Positions 12,525 through 24,800 of a DNA stretch of 64,000 bases are shown here, piece after piece. This DNA is from Dittrichia graveolens (lineage: Eukaryota; Streptophyta; Magnoliopsida; Asterales; Asteraceae), in contig JARJIL010000001.1 of NCBI GenBank assembly GCA_038502395.1, positions 103,888,494 through 103,952,493 on the forward strand, in the 5' to 3' direction. Under the pieces are notes generated by a model that saw only the letters and a list, made by a program, of their open reading frames with translations, was not told where the DNA came from and made no database searches. The position numbers were made by a program, and so were the translations under genes. Every line of letters starts with the position of its first letter. Positions within the stretch are counted from its first letter, which is position 1.

Positions 12525-13001
12525 TCTATACTACTATATAAATCATTTAACATTCTCTCTATTCTTAAATTTTAAGACTTCTTAAAATTAAATCAATATA
12601 AAATTTTGACCCTTCATTTAATCTAAATTAATCTCATCCATTCAATCTTTAGCTATTTTATTCTCTCCTAATTTACTTTAACTTTTTATTCAAAATATAT
12701 TATCTCATACAAACACAATTATTCACACACATCAACATAATTTCTAAAATCTTATTAACTCCTATTTATTTCATTAATATAAATCTTTTTTCTTATTTTA
12801 TTATCTTTTAGAATTTATTTTTAAAATTAATAAAATAGTTAGATGTAAATAAAAGAAAATTTGAAAAAAAGGACATGTTGCTGTAGAAAACTTTTTCGTG
12901 ACATTGAATCGCGCGAATAACATATCATTACATTCTTAAAAGCGACATATTGTAAACCGAAAAACTATTTACCGTCGCAGCATTGCGCCGGTATGATGCT
13001 A

Positions 13002-13002
<1 letters not shown>
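12525..13002 (+). mobile_element. Helitron-like element, short type (478 bp)
   Basis: It starts TCTATACTACTATATAAATC and ends GCATTGCGCCGGTATGATGCTAG. The A/T flanking pattern is correct (A before, T after). It is non-autonomous and closely related to the other short-type copies. A (TA)n(TG)n microsatellite begins directly after its 3' end. Confidence 0.8.

Positions 13003-13063
<61 letters not shown>
13003..13063. repeat. (TA)n(TG)n microsatellite
   Basis: About 16 TA units are followed by about 14 TG units. The minus-strand ORF over it is an artefact. Confidence 0.95.
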
Positions 13064-13066
<3 letters not shown>

Positions 13067-13749
13067 ATTGATAATTGGAGTGTATCCATATACATAAAAA
13101 GACATTTTTGAAATAACAAAAATTCTCTACCATTACATTTCTCATTCACATGTTCTAACATGATATAAGTGGTTTTTCATTTGTCCATTACATAAACATT
13201 ACTTTTATTAACAATAGTGAACACGAGAAACGTATTAATATTACCCTAAAAACTTTTAGACGTGAAATATAATTTTATATTTTTTAAAAAGTATGTATAA
13301 AAAGTATTAAATATAAAATTTTTATTTACGTACCCGAACACCACACGGGTATAGCACTAGTTATATAAGAAACCAAAACATAATCATATAAACAACCAGA
13401 AATATGATGCCATACTTCAAATTTTAATTTTGCAATTAATTTAGCGAATTTGTATAAATCTCATATGTCTTTTATAACCACATTATTCTACCTTTAAGTT
13501 GGTTCAAAATTGACAAAATGAATTGACATGTAACAAAAATATACACATCTTCCGCCCAGCGGCACATGACAGTAAAATCTTTAATCTTTATCTTTAAATA
13601 TTAATAAAAGACTAACATGAATACAATTTATTAGACCACTCTAGTAATTCATTTAGTAAAAATTAAAAAACCTTTACTAATTTATGCAACCTCAATCCTC
13701 AATTTGGTCAAAACAAAAAAACAATTTTGACTACAAAGGCAGTAAGGAG

Positions 13750-14448
13750 TAGGAGTGTTATTTAGTTATCTTTTTCGGTTATCGTTTAATTTGATTTTTG
13801 GAAATTAACCAATAACCAACCCGTATTAATATTCGGGAATTGGTTACGGGTAGATTTTGGATATCGTTTGGTTATAATGGGTATCGAGTATAATAAAAAA
13901 TGATTATTTTGAATTATTTTATATTTTTTATATTGTAGCTTAGCTATATATGTGGATGGTGCTTTATAATTTTTTCCCATTATGTCAATTTTAATGTGTA
14001 TCTTGTATGTTTTATTACTTAAAAAAATGTAAGTGTGTAAACACTTTAAAAGTTATCTACACGAGCACAAATGTCAACAATTCACATCACTATAAAATGT
14101 TACAAAGATTTCAATGACATCGTACCCATTAATTTTTTACATGTTAGTTATCGAAATGATTATGTTGTAAAAATAACAAAATAATGAATTATTTTGACAT
14201 GAAAACTATTGACATTTATTATAAGGATTGAGCTTAATTACATGGACAATAAACAACTTTGCAGGGTGTTTTCTTTGTAATTTTTGGGGTATACTCGAAT
14301 GGAATATAATATAACCGATAACCGAAATAATACGGGTAACCCGAAATAACCGATTAATCTTACCCAATAGCCGATTTAACCGACCAACTTTAACTGAAGC
14401 TTGAATGAGTCGGTTGGTTTTTCGGGTATCAGTTTTTTGACAGGCCTA
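13750..14448. mobile_element. hAT-like non-autonomous element (699 bp)
   Basis: The ends are TAGGAGTGTTATT and, inverted, TAGGCCTGTCAAAA. The perfect 8-bp direct repeat GTAAGGAG flanks it at 13742-13749 and 14449-14456. An 8-bp TSD with a TAGGnnTGT end is characteristic of hAT elements. The interior is rich in CGGTTA/TAACCG words typical of hAT subterminal motifs. No transposase frame is visible. Confidence 0.8.
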
Positions 14449-14456
14449 GTAAGGAG

Positions 14457-16415
14457 CAGATTTTTATCAATTCAAAAATAAATCAATTTTCTAAAAAAAT
14501 ATAAAATAAACTCTAGTAACATAAAATAAAAAGTTATCTCTTAATTGAAGGATCTAGGGATAAACCTTATTTTCATTCTCAAATAATTAATAATGGTTTG
14601 AAGGAAAAGTGTGAATAAAATTTTGATATTTTGTCAAACAAAGTTCTTATATGAAAGTTTAAATGCAAAATAACATTTACAAAATACAAATCAGAATATG
14701 AGAATGCAAAAAGTTTAAGGGTTTAAGTAATTTAGATCCTATGAAAAGTAGCTCATTGTACATTTGTTGAGAACATCTCGGTTAGCATGTTTATTAGTTA
14801 AGTATATATTATTATTTCTTATTATCAAAATTCATTTAAATTTTTTTTAATTTTGAGATATGGTAGTATAAATTATTTCACTATTGAAGATAAATTTGAC
14901 AAACATTTAGACTACGAAAGTATTATAACAATTTGATTCGCTAGTTATTTTTAATTGATTGTCTTATAAACCATGTAGTATATAAACATTCCTTTATTAT
15001 TTAAACATATTATTTTAAAAAAATTTATTATTTATCTTCCTTTTTTCGTGACTTGTAATTATTTAATACGTTCTAATTGATGTTTAATATTTATCATTTT
15101 TAAACAAACTTGTGTACCATACCCATATATAATCCAACACTACTAATAACAATAAAATCCAACAACAACATCGTTTGCAATTCTTATACAATTTTTTGTT
15201 TCTTCCTTCTTTATTTTCTACTACACCCTCACACCAAGTATACATATGATGATACGTTAAATCTATTTCTTCTCTTTTATAATCTTTTATCCTGATTTAA
15301 CACTTGTCTTCATCTAATAAATATAAAAATAAGTAGAAAGATTGTATAATATTATAAATAACTTTCTTATAGAGTTGTGGGGCAATTCTTTGAATAATTA
15401 TATCGTGGGAGTTGGAATAATATTGATTATTTAATTCACTAATGAGAACATGGCTTATTATTCAACCTCGTGAAGAAAATATCAATGCCTTTTTAAAAGT
15501 CACTAGAAGGTTGAAAAACACATTCTGAGATTGTGATTTATTTGTTTTAATTCATTTTTAATCTACTTTTATTTATAAGTTTGAGATAATCAAATTTTAT
15601 ATGGATGTGTGAAATTATTGCAAGAAATTTTGAACTATTTAACGGTCAAAATTGTCCAAAACTTATAGCAAAACGATGCTTGGTTCTACAGTGAAACTAC
15701 AAGTAAAAAATTGTATTTAACGCATATAAACATGGCATTCTCCCTTGACCAAATCGTATAACCAAGAGTCAAACAATTGAGATTATAAACTAATTGATTG
15801 AGATGATTCAGTATTGAATGTTGACGAAGTACGTTTGACAATAAAAAAAGTACCATCTAGAAGCCTAACTATACTCGGAATGATTACAGGCTTATAAGCA
15901 TCTCAAACTATTCAGCTATGCAGTTTTTATCCCCATACCCTTTGAATTGTTACTCCAAATCATTCACCAATTCCAAATTTACAAGAATGACTCCAAACTT
16001 CAAATCAACTACTACTCGAAATCGTCTTATGGGTTTTTTTTTCTGCATTTTATTCTCTAAATGTGTTTATGCTCCAAATCGATTTAAATCTACTCTAAAT
16101 TGATGGTTTCTGCTTTGTTTGTTTGATAAAATCTGTTTGTTTTCTTTTTCTTTTTGCTTAATTTCTATAGGTATGAACAATCTGCTCCAATGTGTTTATG
16201 TATGTGCGCGTTTCTTTTTCTTCACCAGATGTTTTGCACTTTTGCTCGATGTTGTTGAGTAATGTCCCATATCGGACGAGAAATGACTTTGTAATATGCT
16301 TAATAAATGTCACGAGCTATTCCACTCATAATCAATTGTTTTTGAGTTGAACCTCTACAAACTTACAGATGTACTTTTTTTAATGAAATCTGCTAAGTTT
16401 AATTGTGTTAGGTAT
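14457..16415. other. No recognisable gene
   Basis: AT-rich sequence. ORFs at 15110-15295 and 15918-16103 are short and lack any conserved motif. The piece at 16256-16280, containing GTCCCATATCGG, recalls sequences common near LTR ends in plants, but no partner copy is visible. Confidence 0.4.
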
Positions 16416-16424
16416 TTTATTAAA

Positions 16425-17660
16425 GGGTTTAGTACACCAAAATGTATCCAAGTTGTCACCTTTTGCTATTGTATGTACCGAACTTCTAAAGTTACCATTT
16501 AATGTATCCAACCCTCAAAATTTTCTAGTTAGTGTATCCGGTTACTTTTTGTTCAGGTAACCGGTAATTTATTTCATTTTTATTTATTTTTAATCTCCCA
16601 ACTCAGAAATTATTGCAACCTCATTTTAACTTTTATATTATTTTTTTCATGAAGAACACTCTTCATCTTCAAAGTAAATAACTCAATCAGAACTTACAAA
16701 CCGCATATCTGAAATGAAGAACATAAAGCCAAAAATCAATGATGAAGATGAAGATGAACAGAAAAGCCCAAATCATTATGAAGAATTTGATAAAATGATA
16801 AACCCTAAGATGTTAAGAACCCTAAATCGCAACAATCAAGAACCCTAAGTCAAAGTTCAGATTTTCATTAGGGAAATCGAAACCTAAAACACATCGAAAT
16901 AGATCTGAACAAAATCATGAAACCGAAACCCTAAAACAAACGAAATGAGGAACATACCTTTTCCAAGAAATCGAAGGAAACCTAAATGAAAATAACAGGT
17001 TGAATCAGATCCCTAAATATCATCTTCATCTTAAACCCATGTGAATGGAGAAACCCTCGATGAAGCCCTTCAGATGAATGTCGAAACCCTCGATCGAAAC
17101 CCAAATGAATATCGAAACCCTCGATGAACCCAAATGAATATCGAAACACAAGAAACATGAAGATCGAAACCCAGATGAATGGAGAAACCCTCGATGAAGC
17201 CCTTCAGATGAATATCGAAACCCGCGATCGAAACCCTCGATGAACCCAGATGAATATCGAAACATGAAGATCGAAACCCTGATCTGAATCGAACCATCAC
17301 GTGATCTTGGGTAACAACATCGAATGTTGTTTTGAGGATGAACAGGGTAACTCGATGATGGAATCTGGAAGGTGTCTTGGGTGACAAACAGAAAACCCAG
17401 AAAAATAATGATTTATCTATATTCATAAAATAATAATTTTATTTTGATTTATTTTAAACCATGAAAAATCCATGTTAGACTCCACGTCATCAGCCACCTC
17501 AGCAAAACCGGAGCCACATCAGCATATAACTTGCTATAGCAGGTTTGATACACAAATTGGTAAGTTTTGAAAGTCTAGTACATTAAATGGTAATTTAAAA
17601 AGTCTGATACATACAATAGCAAAAGGTGACAAATTGGATACATTTTCGGGAACTAAACCC
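16425..17660. mobile_element. MULE-like element, family A copy 2 (9-bp TSD)
   Basis: The terminal sequences GGGTTTAGTACACC and, inverted, GGGTTTAGTTCCCGA match the copy at 5184-6341. The subterminal words TTGTCACC and TTTTGCTATTGTATGTACC are shared in inverted order at the other end. The perfect 9-bp TSD is TTTATTAAA (16416-16424 and 17661-17669). The interior has AACCCTAAAT-like words and a tandem repeat. No transposase is visible. Confidence 0.85.
17045..17285. repeat. Degenerate tandem repeat in MULE-like element
   Basis: Units of roughly 25-35 bp are built from GATGAATATCGAAACCC and CTCGATGAACCC. They produce two overlapping repetitive minus-strand ORFs (17026-17426) that are very unlikely to be genes. 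Confidence 0.75.
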
Positions 17661-18914
17661 TTTATTAAACCTACCACAAAATTGTTATAACTGAAGGACT
17701 TAAATGTAATTTATGTGATAACACATAAAGTTAATATGTTAGAGGTATTATCAAGAGTTTTTTTATTCACAATCATAAATTATTTAGCCTTTTAAATTAT
17801 TTGGTGCTAAATAATTCTATTTTATAAGGTAAAATTATAAACAAACATAGAGACAAAATAAGAAATTTGCTAAAATGTTTTCAATATTTGATAAACTTGA
17901 AGGAAGTCAAGGAATGGTCAACAACGTCTCTTTTGGAGAATATAGAAAACATGGAACTTTAAAAGCACGAGTTTTGACCAAAAAATGCGTTCCACATATT
18001 TTGACAATGATAGGGCTATAACAGTAATTTAATTAACTTTGTATGTTTTATATTTATCTTCTTTATCAATACTACGTACATACGCCCACATATACGTGAA
18101 TTTATTTATTTATTATTAACTTTTTTTCAGAATGGATCATTGCATCAAGTTTACTACTAGACATCTCACGGGGTACGATGGAGAATACGATACAAATAAA
18201 GTTTAAGAATAACATATATAAAATTCCCTTTAAAAATTTAGATTTAAATTAAAGTAAAAAATAAAATTCAAATTTGTTAAATGAATTATTATGATTATAT
18301 AATAAATTTGATATAAATTAATCTTTTGTTTATATTAGAAGATTAGAAGATGCATGGGTGCACAAAAATTTTATACAAAAGAATATTTACGCGTGTATAT
18401 ACCCATAATGTTTCATGTATTCATGTTAGAGACCAACATTTGAATTTAATAAACTTGTAAAAACCTGTTGAGGAAGCAATTGGTAATTATCTGAATTTTA
18501 ACTAATTTTTCATACCGAAAATATTGTCACTATTGTTGTTTTTTTTAGTATTATTGTCCACAACAATCTATGAACGAACATCTCTCCCCCTACAACATCA
18601 CATTCATCGCTGAACATATATGGAATCGTCGACTAAATGATGAAGATAATGGGGTCTAAACCATGAAGTCCAAATTGATGAACCATAACAAACAAATCAA
18701 TGAAAATGATATATGAAGTCTACACGCCAAATTAAGGAAAGTTGTATAAATTTTCTTAAATCAATAAGATAAATAACCTTAAACATCCTAATAAGTTTGA
18801 AATCAAAACAGGCCCTAATCACAAAACACCTTAAAAGTTTCAAACCTGATGTTATATCTATATATCGCAATAAAAAAAACCCTACTATGTTTTCATGTGT
18901 ATGAATGAGATTTT

Positions 18915-19135
18915 TTTGTTTAACCTAGTTATCCGACCCGTTTTGTGAGCCGACCAATCCTAGGGCGATCACCCACTTTGCGAATAGTCCAGAGTCATTA
19001 AAGGTTAACCTCTATAGCCACATTGGCTACATGGGGATTTTTATTTTTTTGCTCGTGTGATTTGAACTTGAGACATTAAGGTACGTATTTTCATTCTTAA
19101 AGCCCAAATCTTACAACTAGGCCACCTTTTGTGGT
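18915..19135 (-). mobile_element. tRNA-derived SINE with 17-bp TSD
   Basis: On the minus strand the sequence has a Pol III A-box-like TGGCCTAGTTGTAAG (19110-19124) and a B-box-like AAGTTCAAATC (19059-19069) about 40 bp further on. It ends in a short A-rich tail. The identical 17-bp direct repeat TGTATGAATGAGATTTT flanks it at 18898-18914 and 19136-19152. A long perfect TSD with an internal Pol III promoter is the signature of LINE-mobilised SINEs, and its perfection suggests recent insertion. I cannot assign a named family. Confidence 0.85.
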
Positions 19136-19152
19136 TGTATGAATGAGATTTT

Positions 19153-19657
19153 GAACCCAAATACCAACGGTCAGATCTGTGATGAAGTCAAGCGGCAACA
19201 GTGGTGGTCAAATCTGAGATTTTGATCAGGTCGATCTCTTAATTCGTCATTTGATAGTAATGAGTTATAAATCTACCTACCAATTCAACACGTATAGTCT
19301 TGTATAATCGTATTAGGTTTCAGTTAAATGTTCTTATCCAATTTCAATGGACTAATTAAGAATCAATCCAATTTGGAATATATAAAAAATTCAATTGAAA
19401 CTCCAATCATAAAACACCTGACAATTAAGATTGATTTCAATTTACAACTAATTTTAAATTCCTTTCTTTTTTATAAAAAGATATAAACAAATATAAAATG
19501 ATTTATTAATAATATTTATACATATTCAAATACACCTTTTTTTAACGGTTAAACGCACATTCTAAAAATACACCGTTTTATCAAGTACAAAACTTGAACC
19601 CACTGTATTCATCGAAAAGAGATACCAGGCTATATATATATATATATGTGTGTGTGT
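19153..19657. other. Distal upstream region of WRKY gene
   Basis: AT-rich non-coding sequence without recognisable repeat ends, finishing in a short (TA)n(TG)n tract next to the MITE. Confidence 0.4.
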
Positions 19658-19884
19658 AAAAGTTTAAACGAGAACTGTTTTTCGTACGAGAACCGTGAGA
19701 ACCAATCTTAGCCATCAAATTCCCTCTTCTTCAATTGGATTGCCCACCCATTAATTCCTTACATGCACTCTGCCACACTCAATCCCAACACGCTTTTCAT
19801 CCATGCATTCCATTATCCAAAATGAACGACCAAGATTGATTCTCGCGATTCTCGTACGAAAAACAGTTCTCGTTTGAACTTTCC
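19658..19884 (-). mobile_element. MITE of TA-associated family, copy 1, in WRKY promoter
   Basis: The left arm GTTTAAACGAGAACTGTTTT and the inverted right arm GTTCAAACGAGAACTGTTTT form long TIRs, which continue through GTACGAGAAC and AACCAATCTT. It is flanked by a TA/TG tract and by TATATATAAA. It is one of 14 related copies in the window (arbitrary orientation: minus). It ends about 215 bp before the WRKY start codon. Confidence 0.85.
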
Positions 19885-19886
19885 CT

Positions 19887-19896
19887 GTATATATAA
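19887..19896 (+). promoter_or_regulatory. Possible TATA box of WRKY gene
   Basis: TATATATAAA lies 203 bp upstream of the WRKY ATG and abuts the MITE end. It may instead be remnant of the TA-rich target of the MITE. Transcript data would decide. Confidence 0.35.
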
Positions 19897-19903
19897 ACCA
19901 TTT

Positions 19904-20001
19904 TGGTCAAAATACACGTGACCCAGTAACATACGCTAAGTTTGTCTTGTAGCCATGTCAGCCGCCTCCATCTAGTTTCTTCAATAAAAGCATATTTGAC
20001 C
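19904..20001. promoter_or_regulatory. W-boxes and G-box upstream of WRKY gene
   Basis: A W-box core TTGACC occurs on the minus strand at 19904-19909 and on the plus strand at 19996-20001, with a CACGTG G-box at 19914-19919 between them. W-boxes are the binding site of WRKY proteins, so auto- or cross-regulation is plausible. These are short motifs seen by eye and are not proof of function. Confidence 0.4.
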
Positions 20002-20098
20002 CACCATTAATATAGATACGACCCTTCTTCATATTTCCTTTCTTTCTCATCCTCCTCCACCACCACGTACTACTCCTCTTGTTTCTCTCATCTCTAAA

Positions 20099-23063
20099 AT
20101 GAATAATAACGTCGAAGGTGGGGCAATACTATTTTCTTACTCATCAATATCTGCTTCAAAATCAGCCGCTGATATTGTTGATTCTAATTCATACTTGTCA
20201 TTAAACATGGTGAACAATAATATTAACTACGAGCAGCAGCAGACGGGGTTAACGACGGATAAAGAACGCCGGAAAGATGCGGCAACGTCCTCAGCTGGCG
20301 ACCATTTTGTGGCGGATCATGGCGGTGCTAACACAGGAAAGATTAATAATATAGGAAAAGTAGGTGAAAAGAAGATTAAAAAGCCTAAACATGCTTTTCA
20401 AACCAGGAGTCAAGTTGATATTCTTGACGATGGCTATAGGTGGAGGAAATACGGTCAAAAGGCCGTCAAGAACAATAAATACCCCAGGTACGTACGTACG
20501 TATAAATGTAACGCTAGCTAGCTAACTGATATATCGATCTATGTTTATTATATATGTACCAACGGGCTAGCTTGTAAAACATGGTTTATTATGTCACTAA
20601 CGTACGTATCGGTATATATATTACGATAACAATATTATATGAACTGTACGTACGTGAACTAAATTTTTTTTGGTAAAAAGCCTTGATCGATCTGAAACAA
20701 AATTGGAATTCCAAATATTTTTTATTGATTTTTTAGACAAGTTAACATAATAAATAGAGTATATATAATAAGCTAAATTAGATTCTCGTGTGATATACGA
20801 GTTGATTAAAAATTGATAAACATTAATAAAAGGCATTAAATATTTATTAAACACGAAAAAAATGAAAATTTATAAAAATGACGACAGATGACGTCGACAC
20901 CCATATCAGCAGTGGAAATTTCGATGTGAGGTTAATGATAGACGTGACGTAAAAACTATGGTATCATGATATGAAGAGGCATGATCATATGTCTTTTACA
21001 AGCTATCGATTATTAGTGTTATAATTAAGGTGAGTGAATATGATATTTTAAAATTTATAAACTATTTTAAAATGATAAAATTAAAATTTTGATTAAATAT
21101 GATATTTTAAATTTTTTAAAAGGTAAAATGATATTTGTAAATTAGGGTGGGTGAATATGATATTTTATTTTAAGAAGGCATATATGAAATTTCAATAATA
21201 ATTTTGACTTAAAAAAAAATCAAAATCAAAATTTTAATTTTAATTAAATGATATATTAAAATTAAATAATTAAATTTATTGTATTAAATAAAAACATAAA
21301 ATTATTTAATAAATTTGACGAATAATGTTCTTTTATTTATACTAGAGGATTGTAAAGCTATTTATATATGTATGTAATTTCCGCGAACTAAACAATTAGT
21401 AATTAGAACTTAAACGCGCGTGTACAAATTCAATAAATTTTTTTATTGTAAATCTAAATTCATTTTTTATTAATTAAGTTTTTATGTTGTATTGAGAAAA
21501 ATAAAAAATAAAACTAAGGATATCTCCTTCATCTTTCTAATTTAGAAGTTTCTCTCTTTCTATCTCTTTTACCTATATCTCAATTTTTGTATTAAATTTA
21601 GGGTGATTTTTCTGTCGAACAATTTTTTTCAGAAACAATAAAGAGTTGTTGCTTGAACTATTATACATTTGAATTTATGGATAAAATTAATAGATAGTGA
21701 GTTGATAAAGATTAAAAAGTCTTAGTTATTATGTATAATAAAAAATTGCTATGTACAAATCATCGTTAAATATATTATGTTCTAAGATATGGAGAGAGTG
21801 ATGGAGGAAGGCGGCGGGTTAGTGAGTGGTGAAAAAAGTAAATACTTTTTGTGAATAATCTACAATCGAGCCACGATCAATTGTCTGATCTTCTAATTTT
21901 TCCCAACTAACCCCCAAAGTATGTTAAAGAACTTCAAGACATATGACTTTACTCAAGATTTTCTAATAATAGTTGGTTTCGTGGAAATTCTTTTCATAAG
22001 ATCGTATCATTTTATATTTCTCAATCCTCTTATATCTTCATAATCATGACGAGATTAACAAGAAATATGTATTCATTATAATATATAGTTAACACATGGT
22101 ACATGAAATATGTGTTTTAATGGTATTATTTTCATTTTATGAGTTTTATATGATAATCTAGATGTTTTTATGATCTCTATGTATTAATTTTTTTAATTAA
22201 AAAAGAAATTATACATAAATCATATAAACACCTAGATTATTGAATAAAACTTAATAGTTCTATTTCGATCATTGTTGTATATTTTGATGCATCAACATCT
22301 TAGTGTCACACATAGTGTGTAAATAGTTTGTGTATCAATATTTTAATCTCTGCATGCATCAACTTGTTAACTATTTTTTGCATAAACGTGTTAATGCATG
22401 TGCACATATGAGTGTTAATATAAGATATAAGATATGTAGATTAATATTAGGATTTTGGTTATTTAATTAAAAAAAATGTAATATCACTCTTCTTATGAGA
22501 CATGAGAGATTCACGGTCCTATTGATTTTCCTTTTTATTTTACGTATACTACCCCTTCATACATTCCTTCTCCTTAATTACCCTTAATTAGCTATATATA
22601 ATCCTTAAATTCATAATTATTACCAAAACTATATGATCAATTATTTTAACAATTAATATATATAAGTTGATTTATTCATATTAGTTTTCTACACTTTTTA
22701 TTTTTAAAAGTATTAATTATGTTCTAGCTTCTCCAAGTTTGAATGGTATTCAACCGCATTAATATGTAAAAGATGATAACATAAATAACTATATATGTTG
22801 ATGGACAATAATTTTGGATCTACAAATTAAAATAATGTTACATTTAAATGCTTATTTCTTAATTTTAATTTGTTATATATACATGCAGGAACTACTATCG
22901 TTGTACGCATCAAGGATGCAATGTTAAGAAGCAAGTTCAACGACTATCAAATGACGATGGAGTTGTAGTGACAACATATGAAGGAGTTCACTCACATCCA
23001 ATTGACAAATCTACCGATAACTTTGAGAATATTTTGACACAAATGCAAATCTATTCTCGCTAA
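20099..23063 (+). CDS. WRKY75-like: WRKY transcription factor, group IIc, WRKY75-like
   Basis: Two exons, 20099-20487 and 22889-23063, are joined by a 2401-bp GT-AG intron and encode 187 residues. The intron splits the Arg codon after Lys-Tyr-Pro inside the WRKY domain, the conserved intron position of this group. The domain has an intact WRKYGQK at residues 115-121 and a C-X4-C-X23-H-X1-H zinc finger (C135, C140, H164, H166). The upstream HAFQTRSQVDILDDGYRW and the C-terminal NFENILTQMQIY are hallmarks of the WRKY75/WRKY45 clade. A Lys-rich patch just before the domain (about 88-97) may be a nuclear signal. The N-terminal third is Asn/Ser-rich and not conserved. WRKY75 relatives bind W-boxes and act in phosphate-starvation, root-hair, senescence and defence responses; that role here is inferred from family. 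The start is the first ATG in frame, after a CT-rich leader. Confidence 0.93.
20750..21190. repeat. Dispersed repeat in WRKY intron
   Basis: The stretch is similar to 7670-8150. It shares the GAGTTGATT and CATTAATAAA segments, the GACGTGACG block and the ATATGATATTTTA motifs. The similarity is imperfect and the ends are unclear. Confidence 0.5.
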
Positions 23064-23575
23064 AATTAATTATGATATTAATTAATAGCTTGGATTTCGT
23101 AAGGGGTGATTCTTCCGTGGAAGAAACTGATTCACCCACGAAATTTACATGTTTCACTAACTTGTAAGATAGCTACGTACAAGGGTGTTGTATCTTATGT
23201 GAAAGAATCAATTTCTTACGTGAAATAATCACATGTCGTAATATATGCTTTGTTTTCTTGTAGTGCAACAAACTTTGGAAAACATGTATATATAGATGTA
23301 GAAACTTCATAAAACAGTTGTCTTATTTATAGTCTTCTAGTAACAAGACGGTGATATTAAACAGAATAATAAATATATATTTCTAGTATCTTATTTCCTA
23401 ATTTAGATTTTGTTAGTTATTATCTTCTTATTAATAAGAACAATAAAAAAACAATAGTTAATTAAGGATTAGCATTTACCTATATATATAAGTATTAAAC
23501 TTAATAGTTTTTCTCATTTAATCTCAAATATCATGTGAGGATGTTTACACGCTCAAATAAAAATGAGTAGGCAAG

Positions 23576-23810
23576 CTAACCCGATTAGTTTTGGGGTCAG
23601 GTCGAGTATTATATTTTCGGGTTAAAGATTTTTTACGGGGATTTTTCGGGTTTGGTAAGGTAATTAGGGATGGCAAAATAATCCGGACCCGATTAGTTTT
23701 GGGGTCGAGTCGAGTATTATATTTTCGGGTTAAATATTTTTTACGGGGATTTTTCGGGTTTGGGTTTGGGGCCGGGGCACACTATCCCCGTCCCCGTCCA
23801 TCCCGATATA
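23576..23810. repeat. Duplicated CGGG-rich block, hAT-like remnant
   Basis: A block of about 75 bp with CCCGATTAGTTTTGGGGTC and ATTATATTTTCGGGTTAAA occurs at about 23580-23656 and again at 23689-23762. The second copy sits between TAGGGATGGCAAAA and CCCGTCCATCCCGA, which look like worn hAT-type ends. No TSD was found. The ORF at 23591-23938 follows from this low-complexity repeat. Confidence 0.55.
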
Positions 23811-24043
23811 TGTTTATATATATATATATATTTATATTTATATACATATATGTTTTATATATTTATGTATATAATAATGTGTATGAATATAAAAGGAGAA
23901 CGACTGTATATCTATTAATAGAGAAGTTTTTAAAGTGATAAACTTTTTTGTTAAATTTTGATCCTCTAACTTATTTTAAGTTTTTTATTCAAGTTAATGA
24001 TGATACTTACGTTCTTATTCAAAACATAATTGTTGTCTCTTAC

Positions 24044-24800
24044 CTCATCCCCTACCCTACCCTACTCCTACCTACTCCACCATACCCATCTCCCCTTATC
24101 CAACCCTTACCAACCCTACCATACCCACCTTCCTCACCTTACCTTACCATATTGTACTCCACTTCATTTCACCCTACCTTACCCACCCCATTCCAGACCT
24201 AACTACATCACCTTACCTTACCTTACCCTACCTGTACCTCTACCCTATCCCACCCCCACCCCACCCTACCCCATATCATCCTAGCCTACCCTACCCTACC
24301 CCTACCTGACCCCACTCTACCCCACCCCACCTCCACTTTATGCCCTAACTCACCTTACCCTACTTTACTCCACCTTAGTCACTTACCCTTACCCTAACTC
24401 ACACGAATCTACTCTTTATTGATCCTACCCTACCCTACCCCCATCTTATGCCCTACCTCACTCTAACCTGCTATACTCCATCTTACTCACCCTACCTCTA
24501 CCCTCACCATACTCCATCTTTACTTACCCTAACCTACCCTACCCTTACCCTAACTACCTCATCTTACCCTACTCTACACTAATCCACCTTACTCACATAA
24601 CCCCTACGGCCCTACCCCATTCCATCCTACCTACTTCACCCTACCATACTTCATGGCACCTTACTCACCTTATCCCTATCCCACCCCATCATACCTACTT
24701 CACCCTACCCTATTCTATGGCACCTTAATCACCCTATCTTACCCAACTTTATTTTTATTCACCCCACTCCACCCCTACTTTATGCCCTACCTTACCCTAT
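24044..24800. repeat. C-rich arm of palindromic array (CCTACCCTAC-type)
   Basis: About 750 bp consists almost wholly of variants of CCTACCCTACC, CCACCCCACC and CTTACCTTACC. The plus strand is strongly C-rich with almost no G. Proline/tyrosine-rich ORFs here are artefacts. It is followed directly by a G-rich arm of inverse sequence. Confidence 0.9.

Noticed and set aside
16249..16375. Possible solo LTR or TRIM end (GTCCCATATCGG segment)
   Set aside because: The motif recalls plant LTR termini, but no second copy, TSD or primer-binding site is visible.
17026..17426. Two overlapping minus-strand ORFs with repeated Gly-Phe/Ser motifs
   Set aside because: They arise from a tandem repeat whose frames read similarly; this is not protein-level evidence.
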